A stretch of 60,243 nt of DNA from Coxiellaceae bacterium (GTDB lineage: Bacteria; Pseudomonadota; Gammaproteobacteria; Comchoanobacterales; Comchoanobacteraceae): the NCBI GenBank assembly GCA_902603055.1, contig CACKTD010000005.1, positions 1 to 60,243 on the forward strand, in the 5' to 3' direction. The stretch's first letter is position 1. The number at the start of each line of letters is the position of its first letter. The notes beneath the pieces were generated by a model. That model was not told the DNA's origin. It saw only the letters and a list, made by a program, of their open reading frames with translations, and did no database searches. The position numbers were made by a program, and so were the translations under genes. Shown here in pieces: positions 54,248 to 60,243 of this stretch.

Positions 54248-55672
54248 ATGGGCGTATATTTAACAGAAGGGATCCTAACATTTTTTCTTTTCAGCACTTT
54301 TTTAGCAGCTTTAGGCATTAGAGACTCACAACGTGGTCTTTATTGTGTGATCATGTCATTGTTTGGGTTACTTGTAATAGCCATCGAGATTTATTTCAAT
54401 CCATTTCAGGTGTTTGCAAATGAGCATTGGGTTGTGGATTCGTTGAGTCAAAACTTTAAACTCTTAACGAGTATTTTTGCAATTTTAATTTTAATCAGTA
54501 CTTATCGCTATATCCGTAAAGCTAAAATTAAAGCATTTGAATTTTATACCATGTTTTTAGCGGTCATTCTGGGACTATTTGTTGTTTTTTCAAGTAATAA
54601 CTTTTTAATACTGTTTATAGGTCTTGAGTTATTATCATTACCTATCTTTGCGATGATTGCACTATTTCATCCCTCGACTTCGCGAGAGGCTGCAATCAAG
54701 TACTTTATTTTAGGTGCAATGGCTTCGGGTGTGTTTTTATTTGGAGTTTCTTTACACTATGGAATAAGTGGTAATTTAATGCTAGTTCCACCTTCGAGCA
54801 CACTGATGATACAGCTCAATACGATCTCAACTGCCCTAATCATCATAGGCCTTTTGATGAAACTTGGGGTATCCCCTTTTCATTATTGGGTTCCAGATGT
54901 TTACTCAGGAAGTCCTTTACCCATGCTATTAATCATTTCGACATTACCTAAATTTGCATATTTAGCAATCTTAATCAGACTATCTATTAATGGCTTTTTA
55001 TCTGCAACACCTATTGTAGTGTTACTTTTATTCTTAAGCATATTATCCATTGCAATTGGGAATATTGGAGCCCTTACGCAAACACATTTTAAAAAGCTTT
55101 TAGGGTATTCATCAATCTCTCATATGGGCTTTTTATTATTAGGGCTATTACCTGGCATCAAAAGTTTTGTGCCTATTTTTTATCTTATTATTTATTGTAT
55201 AAGTACATTCACATTCATCTCAGTCTTGATCTCATTGAATGATAAAGTCGAAGAAATTGATTTAATAGAGCATTATAAAGGTCTATTTAACTCCAAATCC
55301 AATGAAGCAATGATATTGTTACTCGCTACTTTTTCAATGGCAGGCATTCCGCCATTAGCTGGCTTCATGGCAAAACTAAATATATTCTATATGCTATTTA
55401 ATTTCGCCGATTCTGCACCACCCTATTTCCTAACCTCGTATTACTTTATTGGTACAGTTGCAGTATTGTTAGCTGTGATTGGGGTCGCTTACTATATTCG
55501 CATCGTACGGGTTTTATTTTTTGAAGACACCAGTAGTTTAGTATTTAAATACAAGTTAAATAGTCAGGCACTAATCCCGGCTTACTTTACCTGTTTTCTA
55601 ATAATACTGTTTGGTTTTTTCCCAGATCAGCTCATTGACTACTGTCAAAACACATTACCTGCAATTTTTTAA
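54248..55672 (+). CDS. nuoN: NADH-quinone oxidoreductase subunit N
   Basis: Third antiporter-like subunit, 474 residues. FIGLELLSLPIFAMIAL (channel Glu), KLGVSPFHYWVPDVYSGSP (Lys) and THFKKLLGYSSISHMGFL are conserved. Last gene of the nuo operon; a hairpin follows after about 65 nt. Confidence 0.97.
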   Translation: MGVYLTEGILTFFLFSTFLAALGIRDSQRGLYCVIMSLFGLLVIAIEIYFNPFQVFANEHWVVDSLSQNFKLLTSIFAILILISTYRYIRKAKIKAFEFYTMFLAVILGLFVVFSSNNFLILFIGLELLSLPIFAMIALFHPSTSREAAIKYFILGAMASGVFLFGVSLHYGISGNLMLVPPSSTLMIQLNTISTALIIIGLLMKLGVSPFHYWVPDVYSGSPLPMLLIISTLPKFAYLAILIRLSINGFLSATPIVVLLLFLSILSIAIGNIGALTQTHFKKLLGYSSISHMGFLLLGLLPGIKSFVPIFYLIIYCISTFTFISVLISLNDKVEEIDLIEHYKGLFNSKSNEAMILLLATFSMAGIPPLAGFMAKLNIFYMLFNFADSAPPYFLTSYYFIGTVAVLLAVIGVAYYIRIVRVLFFEDTSSLVFKYKLNSQALIPAYFTCFLIILFGFFPDQLIDYCQNTLPAIF

Positions 55673-55737
55673 CAAAAAAAGTGTAAATAATTGATTTACA
55701 TAATATTTCCTTAAGGTTTATGGAGTACTATAAGTGT

Positions 55738-55792
55738 AGAGCAGTGGTTTTTCATATCAACTCCTATACCTCCCTCAACGAACCATTGCTCT
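55738..55792 (+). terminator. Stem-loop after nuoN: terminator or small RNA
   Basis: AGAGCAGTGGTT (55738-55749) pairs with AACCATTGCTCT (55781-55792) with a single G-U position. The 31-nt loop is C-rich (CTCCTATACCTCCCTC) and could pair with Shine-Dalgarno sequences. GTCTTTTA follows, a modest T-run. It fills the 173-nt nuoN-pfp gap with no ORF. Either the nuo terminator or a short regulatory RNA with a TACTAT element at 55726-55731 in front. Confidence 0.5.
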
Positions 55793-55845
55793 GTCTTTTA
55801 ACTTAAAAATAATTTATAATAGCCTCTTAAATATCTTAGGAGATT

Positions 55846-57096
55846 ATGGGAAATATATTTTTTGCTCATTCTGGGGGTGTCACCGCTACTGTAAACACAA
55901 CACTCAGTGGTGTGATTGACCGCTACTTTCAGTACAACAATGAATTTGAAAAATTGCTTATTGGGAGTAATGGGATATTAGGTGCACTAAAGGAAGAATT
56001 GATTGATATTAGTCAATATGACAAAAATGCATTAAATACAATTTTTTCAACGCCAGGATCAACTTTTGGTTCTTGTCGTTATAAACTAAAAGATCCTATT
56101 AAACAGTCTGATGAATTTCGCAGAATTTATGAAGTTTTTAAGGCGCACGATATTCAATACTTTCTTTATAATGGTGGTAATGATTCACAAGATACTACCC
56201 ATAAATTAGCTCAATATTTTGAAGAAAAGAAGTTAGATATCCATTGTATTGGTATTCCTAAAACAATTGATAATGACCTATACGGTACTGATAATTGTCC
56301 AGGATTTGGTTCAGCAGCAAAGTTTCTTGCAACATCCATATTAGAGGCTGGTATAGATCTACTTGGAATGCACGAGACATCCACTAAAGTTTTTGTACTT
56401 GAAACAATGGGACGTCATGCAGGTTGGTTGGCTGGAGCTACATCTCTTGCACCAAAGCCCTTTCGACCACAGATAATCTTACTACCAGAACGGCACTTTC
56501 AAGAAGATAATTTTCTTAGTCAAGTTGAAAAAACAGTACAAACTGAAGGCTATTGTATAGTAGCTGTTGCTGAGGGCTTAAAAAATAAACATGGTTCTCT
56601 TTTAAGTCAACAAGGTGGTCAGGATGCTTTTGGGCATGCACAACTTGGTGGTATCGGAGCAAATATTGCTCATCTAATAAAAAGTAAGTTAAATCTAAAA
56701 TCTCATTTTGCTATTTGTGATTATCTACAACGCTCTGGTCGACATATTGCATCCAAGGTGGATGTCGATCAGTCATATGCTCTAGGACAATTTGCGATTG
56801 AGGCCTGCTTAAATAAAACACACCATCAACAGATGTTAGCATTAAAACGTTCCTCTCAAACACCATATCAATGGGAAATAAGTTCAACTCCACTCCATGT
56901 TGTCGCGAACCAAGAAAAAGTGGTACCAGATCATTTCATATCAGACTGTGGAATGAATGTTAACCGTGAGTTTATTGAATATGCAAGCCCACTCATCCAA
57001 GGTGAAGATACCCCAAAATTTACTGATGGATTACCACACTACCCTATTATTGAAAAAAAGTTTATTAAACCAAAAGCACCAAATTATGTTATATAA
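55846..57096 (+). CDS. pfp: Pyrophosphate-dependent 6-phosphofructokinase
   Basis: Phosphorylates fructose 6-phosphate using PPi, reversibly. The 416 residues show the PFK fold: FFAHSGGVTATVNT (phosphate loop), YNGGNDSQDT (109-117), IPKTIDNDLYGTDN (137-150), FVLETMGRHAGWLAGA. At the two donor-selecting places it has the PPi form: Asp113 in GGNDS where ATP enzymes have Gly, and Lys139 in PKTIDND where ATP enzymes have Gly. AGGAG precedes the ATG. Overlaps the next gene by 11 nt. Confidence 0.94.
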   Translation: MGNIFFAHSGGVTATVNTTLSGVIDRYFQYNNEFEKLLIGSNGILGALKEELIDISQYDKNALNTIFSTPGSTFGSCRYKLKDPIKQSDEFRRIYEVFKAHDIQYFLYNGGNDSQDTTHKLAQYFEEKKLDIHCIGIPKTIDNDLYGTDNCPGFGSAAKFLATSILEAGIDLLGMHETSTKVFVLETMGRHAGWLAGATSLAPKPFRPQIILLPERHFQEDNFLSQVEKTVQTEGYCIVAVAEGLKNKHGSLLSQQGGQDAFGHAQLGGIGANIAHLIKSKLNLKSHFAICDYLQRSGRHIASKVDVDQSYALGQFAIEACLNKTHHQQMLALKRSSQTPYQWEISSTPLHVVANQEKVVPDHFISDCGMNVNREFIEYASPLIQGEDTPKFTDGLPHYPIIEKKFIKPKAPNYVI

Positions 57097-59416
57097 TCCG
57101 ATATTAAATAAGCTTCGTATTGCTGAATGGCTACCATTTGTCCAACTTGCATTTTTAATTTGCAATAACTTTATGTTTCAAAGTAGATACTTTGAGGCCA
57201 TTACTGCAATTTTTTTGTTTTGGCTAAGTTCATTATACCCAATCCATATCATTCGTTCTAAAACATTACATTTTTGCATACTCATCTTAACCAATTTTGC
57301 ACTCTACTATCAGTTAGATTGGGTTGCTGCATCATTGATAATTGTTGCTAACAACATATATCCATGTCAGAAGTTATCTATTTGGATGCTTTTTTTAGCA
57401 ATTATCCTATTACAAAATCAAATTTTGTTTTATGGGTTTGCGAGTATCGCTGCAGTACTTTTTCTTACTCAGAAAATTAAGTATGTTAAATATAATTATA
57501 ATTTCAGCTACAAACCTAAAGTTGTACAATTACTAGGACACTTGTTTCTTGCAACAGCAATCACACTAATGACTGTTGGAATTTATCTGGGATCACTACC
57601 ATTCCTAAAACCACAGCAACTAGCTTTTGCACTACTACCAATTCTTGCGCTTGCATATCATATTAAATCAAGACCAAATATTGATTATCATTACAGTGTT
57701 GGATACATCTTTTGGTTCTGGCTTTTTGCTGGTATTTTGATGGTATTAAATGGCTATATGTTGCCTATTATCGATACGTTATACCCTATTAAGTCTTCGT
57801 ATGATTTCATATTTTTAGCGTTACAAATAACTGTCCAAGTTTTACTACTGGCTTGTCTATTCTATATCATAAAAATACAGTGCAACACATTTACAAGAAT
57901 TTGTCCTAAAAAGAATACACTTTTTTATCATCAAATTATGAGTTCGTTTTTTCTGATATCGAATATCATCATATTGCCATTATGCTTAACAGCTGATAAT
58001 ATCTCGCTTTATCAATGGTATACAACCCTGATTATTTGGGGGTGTGCTATATATACAGCTTTAAAATATCCCTTCTATTTGATAAAAGTTGCTATACGAA
58101 AGGTATTTATCAATATTTTTAAGCTAGATATTATTGGTCAAGATTCTATAGAGGATCTAAAAAAACCACTCATCATTATTTCCAACCACTTATCTTTAAT
58201 AGACGTGCCGCTGATAGGATCCATTTTCCCACTTCGATTTATCTTTCCTATAAATCCGACCATAGCAAAAATGAAAATTGTCCGAATTGGAAAAGTTTTC
58301 ACACAAATATTTCCAATAAAACCTACTCACTCTCAAAAACTGAGACCCTTTATTCAGATGATTAAACTAATGTCTAATGGTGTAATTTTCCCAGAGGGGC
58401 ATCGAAGCTCTACTGGTAATTTATTGAAAATTTACGACGGAACTGGTTTTTGTGCGCGACTCAGTAATGCAAATATTTTACCCATATATCTTGATGGTCC
58501 TCAATTACATCTCACTGCACGCCCAGAACTGACCCGACCAAAATATTGGTTCCCTCAAATAACAGTTAATATTGGCAAACCGTTCAAAATAGATCACCCT
58601 AAACATGGAGATCGCATCATCTTTAAAAAACTACTGCAATTACATTGTAGCATGCCTCACGAACGCACATTTTATACATATTTCCAGAAAACAAAACGTT
58701 TGGTTAATAGTGATAAAACATTATTATTTTATAAAGACCAAGTCTATAACTATCAAGCAATTATAAAAGCATTACGCAAAATTCATATTTCACACAATGA
58801 GTTTTTAAATATAAATGAATACCAAGATATTAATCCGTTACTCATCATAAAAGCTCTCTGTAAAAAAATCCCTCTAGTGATTGGGCCAATTGATACATAC
58901 AAAAAAGAACCCGATGCTGCCATTAGTTACTTTATAGGTAATAGATGGGAGCATATGAAATTAGAGGACATCTTTAAAATTGTAAAATTATGGGATGGTA
59001 TTTCAGAAATAACACCAAGTGATAGTGTATTTTATCAAGAAAACAATATAACAGCCCAGGGATTAATATTTGGGGTCATTACACCCTTGTTAACAGGTCA
59101 TGCAACTGTTATTGGCACAGAAAAAGGCAGGTTAATTTCAGAAGAGATTTACGAGCAACGTAATACCGTTTTAATCGCTGATAAAAATTTATTGGAAAAA
59201 TTACTAAATTTCCATCATTATTATAATTTATCAACCATTAGAAAGGTTTTTGCCATCGACGCAGAAGCATTAAGTAAGCAGTGGGAAGAAGAGTATATCA
59301 GCCCCTTCTTTAACATCTTAACCAATCAACAAGGACAATTAGATCGGTTATCCACACCACGATTTAAAAACGGTATCAGCATCAATGAACTGAGAGAGTC
59401 TAATATCGATATCTAA
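57086..59416 (+). CDS. Membrane/PlsC acyltransferase/degenerate acyl-CoA(ACP) ligase fusion
   Basis: A 776-residue protein (ATG 57086, overlapping pfp; longer readings are in the pfp gene). Residues 1-~345 are a membrane domain with about ten helices. Residues ~355-510 are a PlsC-type acyltransferase with NHLSLID (near 367, NHx4D) and FPEGHRSS (435-442). Residues ~525-776 resemble a shrunken adenylate-forming ligase but no clear AMP-binding P-loop (S/T-G-S/T-x-G-x-P-K) is visible. The order matches LplT-Aas fusions used for lysophospholipid uptake and reacylation, known from Legionella relatives; here the ligase part is short and probably inactive. The specific lipid substrate is unknown. Confidence 0.75.
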   Translation: MLYNPILNKLRIAEWLPFVQLAFLICNNFMFQSRYFEAITAIFLFWLSSLYPIHIIRSKTLHFCILILTNFALYYQLDWVAASLIIVANNIYPCQKLSIWMLFLAIILLQNQILFYGFASIAAVLFLTQKIKYVKYNYNFSYKPKVVQLLGHLFLATAITLMTVGIYLGSLPFLKPQQLAFALLPILALAYHIKSRPNIDYHYSVGYIFWFWLFAGILMVLNGYMLPIIDTLYPIKSSYDFIFLALQITVQVLLLACLFYIIKIQCNTFTRICPKKNTLFYHQIMSSFFLISNIIILPLCLTADNISLYQWYTTLIIWGCAIYTALKYPFYLIKVAIRKVFINIFKLDIIGQDSIEDLKKPLIIISNHLSLIDVPLIGSIFPLRFIFPINPTIAKMKIVRIGKVFTQIFPIKPTHSQKLRPFIQMIKLMSNGVIFPEGHRSSTGNLLKIYDGTGFCARLSNANILPIYLDGPQLHLTARPELTRPKYWFPQITVNIGKPFKIDHPKHGDRIIFKKLLQLHCSMPHERTFYTYFQKTKRLVNSDKTLLFYKDQVYNYQAIIKALRKIHISHNEFLNINEYQDINPLLIIKALCKKIPLVIGPIDTYKKEPDAAISYFIGNRWEHMKLEDIFKIVKLWDGISEITPSDSVFYQENNITAQGLIFGVITPLLTGHATVIGTEKGRLISEEIYEQRNTVLIADKNLLEKLLNFHHYYNLSTIRKVFAIDAEALSKQWEEEYISPFFNILTNQQGQLDRLSTPRFKNGISINELRESNIDI

Positions 59417-59424
59417 CTTTGCAA

Positions 59425-59453
59425 TTGACATTGAGAGACTCCAAAGTTAATCT
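59425..59453 (+). promoter_or_regulatory. Promoter of first tandem paralog with flanking inverted repeat
   Basis: TTGACA (59425-59430), 17-nt spacer, TAATCT (59448-59453). The inverted repeat AACTTTG (59415-59421) and CAAAGTT (59442-59448) brackets the -35 and could be an operator or a transcription-terminating hairpin of the upstream gene. Confidence 0.55.
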
Positions 59454-59476
59454 AGTGAAAGATATCAAGGGTATGC

Positions 59477-59900
59477 ATGAAAAGAAAGGCGGTATTTTTG
59501 AAACGAGATGGTTCTTTTGAAGAAAGCACATTTTTACCATCTTCATCACGAAAAGTTCATAAAACAATGTTTACGGAAAGCCCAAGCCGTAAAGATAAAG
59601 AGGTATTCAACTTTAAGCTTGATTTTATTGATGCTGAAATACAAAAAAGGTTCTCAAAAACATTTTTATATGAACCTTTTACCGTTGCAACATACATTAA
59701 TTTTTTTTTTTGATACAATCGCCTGTGCTCTTATTTTAATCTTTCTTTACCCTCTATTTCAAACTGCCCTACTAATAATAGAAGCTCACATCCTTTTATT
59801 TATGATTGAAACGGTTATTGCTTATCAGAATACAAATGAAAGTTATAAAAATTATTGTCTGAAAACTGATAATAATGAGACTATTCATCCTTGCGCTTAA
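59477..59900 (+). pseudogene. Small membrane protein gene interrupted at an 11-T run
   Basis: Reading from ATG 59477 (AAGGG upstream) gives 78 residues and stops directly after a run of 11 T (59701-59711). One T fewer restores a 140-residue protein continuing DTIACALILIFLYPLFQTAL with two membrane helices. The restored junction (LYEPF...INFFFDTIACALILI) matches the next gene (LYEPF...VNAFFDTITCALILI), which proves the original frame. The state could be a real frameshift, phase variation, transcript slippage or a sequencing error in the homopolymer. N-terminal half is polar and Ser/Lys-rich; function unknown. Confidence 0.7.
59701..59711 (+). repeat. T11 homopolymer at the frame break
   Basis: Eleven T after AA and before GATACAATC. 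Length change by one switches the gene between a 78-residue soluble and a 140-residue membrane product. Confidence 0.85.
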
Positions 59901-59907
59901 AACATAA

Positions 59908-59936
59908 TTGACAATTAATATCCATATAGCTAATTT
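59908..59936 (+). promoter_or_regulatory. Promoter of second tandem paralog
   Basis: TTGACA (59908-59913), 17-nt spacer, TAATTT (59931-59936): the same architecture as the promoter of the upstream paralog (both AATTGACA, 17-nt spacing). Confidence 0.55.
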
Positions 59937-59942
59937 AATAAG

Positions 59943-59958
59943 AAAGTAATATTACTTT
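59943..59958. repeat. 16-nt perfect palindrome in the leader of the second paralog
   Basis: AAAGTAATATTACTTT lies just downstream of the predicted -10, around the expected transcription start and ahead of the ribosome-binding site (TTTGGGGAAA). It may be an operator or a leader hairpin. Confidence 0.4.
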
Positions 59959-59973
59959 TATTTGGGGAAATAA

Positions 59974-60243
59974 ATGGACAAAATGCTAAATAAAGTGCAA
60001 ACACATTCTCCAATCAAGGCCCAAGAACTTAATGAGCCAGTTGTATTAAGAAGAGTACTTTCAAGCCCTCTCAGAAACCATGTTAATTCAGACTTTTCTG
60101 AAGAGATTAATGATCTATTTTTACAAAACGAAGCAGAAGAAAACTGTGCAGTACGTCTTTATGAGCCTTTTATTAGCTCTTTTATCGTTAATGCATTCTT
60201 CGACACAATAACATGTGCACTTATTTTAATTGTTTTATATCCA
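59974..60243 (+). CDS. Small membrane protein, paralog of preceding gene (cut by window edge)
   Basis: Ninety codons are visible from ATG 59974 (MDKMLNKVQTHSPIKAQELN), with GGGGA 6 nt upstream; the gene runs off the right edge. The first ~70 residues are polar, with VLRRVLSSPLRNH; then LYEPFISSFIVNAFFDTITC and ALILIVLYP begin a membrane helix. LYEPF, FFDTI and CALILI are shared with the upstream gene. No known family recognised. Tandem duplication in a probable host-associated organism is compatible with a surface or effector family, but nothing in the sequence shows that. Confidence 0.75.
   Translation, partial: MDKMLNKVQTHSPIKAQELNEPVVLRRVLSSPLRNHVNSDFSEEINDLFLQNEAEENCAVRLYEPFISSFIVNAFFDTITCALILIVLYP

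Overview
The window is AT-rich, densely packed bacterial chromosome. Gene content and order indicate a host-associated gammaproteobacterium close to or within the Legionellales. The supporting features are: tRNA-Tyr/Gly/Thr-tuf-tRNA-Trp-secE-nusG-rplKAJL-rpoBC in one direction; rpsF-rpsR-DUF2232-rplI-dnaB-alr; tpiA-secG-tRNA-Leu-nuoA-N; an IcmH(DotU)/IcmF pair, known as stabilisers of the Dot/Icm type IVB secretion channel; a PPi-type phosphofructokinase; and a NAMPT-type nicotinamide salvage enzyme. Intergenic gaps are short, neighbouring genes often overlap by 1-17 nt, and no stretch over 300 bases lacks a gene. I saw no insertion sequence, prophage, CRISPR array or rRNA gene. The species assignment is inference.

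Layout. 1-11018 (minus strand): a transcription/translation block from a tRNA promoter through tuf, secE, nusG and four ribosomal protein genes to rpoB and the first 696 codons of rpoC. 11073-14747: EamA transporter, YafS-like methyltransferase, gloB, lptB, hpf and a small membrane protein. 14744-23267: the SUF iron-sulfur system in two minus-strand pieces (sufS-U-A-T and sufB-C-D plus two accessory genes), split by a plus-strand NAMPT gene. 23315-25016: msrB-msrA and a divergent pair of related Cys-rich secreted proteins. 25132-27776: a single-chain (alpha2) glycyl-tRNA synthetase and a glutaminase resembling animal kidney-type enzymes. 27781-30524: dnaX, SRP RNA, ybaB, recR. 30596-34144: a predicted outer-membrane protein with icmH and icmF. 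34141-39801 (minus): a ribosomal/replication operon beginning with a fused S6-S18 gene. 39947-55672: tpiA, secG, tRNA-Leu and all 13 separately encoded complex I subunits, NuoI carrying an extra membrane domain. 55846-60243: PPi-phosphofructokinase, a membrane/PlsC/degenerate-ligase fusion, and two tandem paralogous small membrane proteins, the first broken at a run of 11 T.

The genes together describe a respiring cell (complex I fed by SUF Fe-S clusters) that probably salvages nicotinamide and glutamine from a host and uses PPi-dependent glycolysis. The observations I rate highest are the S6-S18 fusion, the NuoI membrane extension, a recurrent promoter design that puts the start codon at or near +1 (leaderless mRNAs), homopolymer tracts placed to give alternative products (dnaX A10, terminal gene T11), and the divergent Cys-rich secreted pair.
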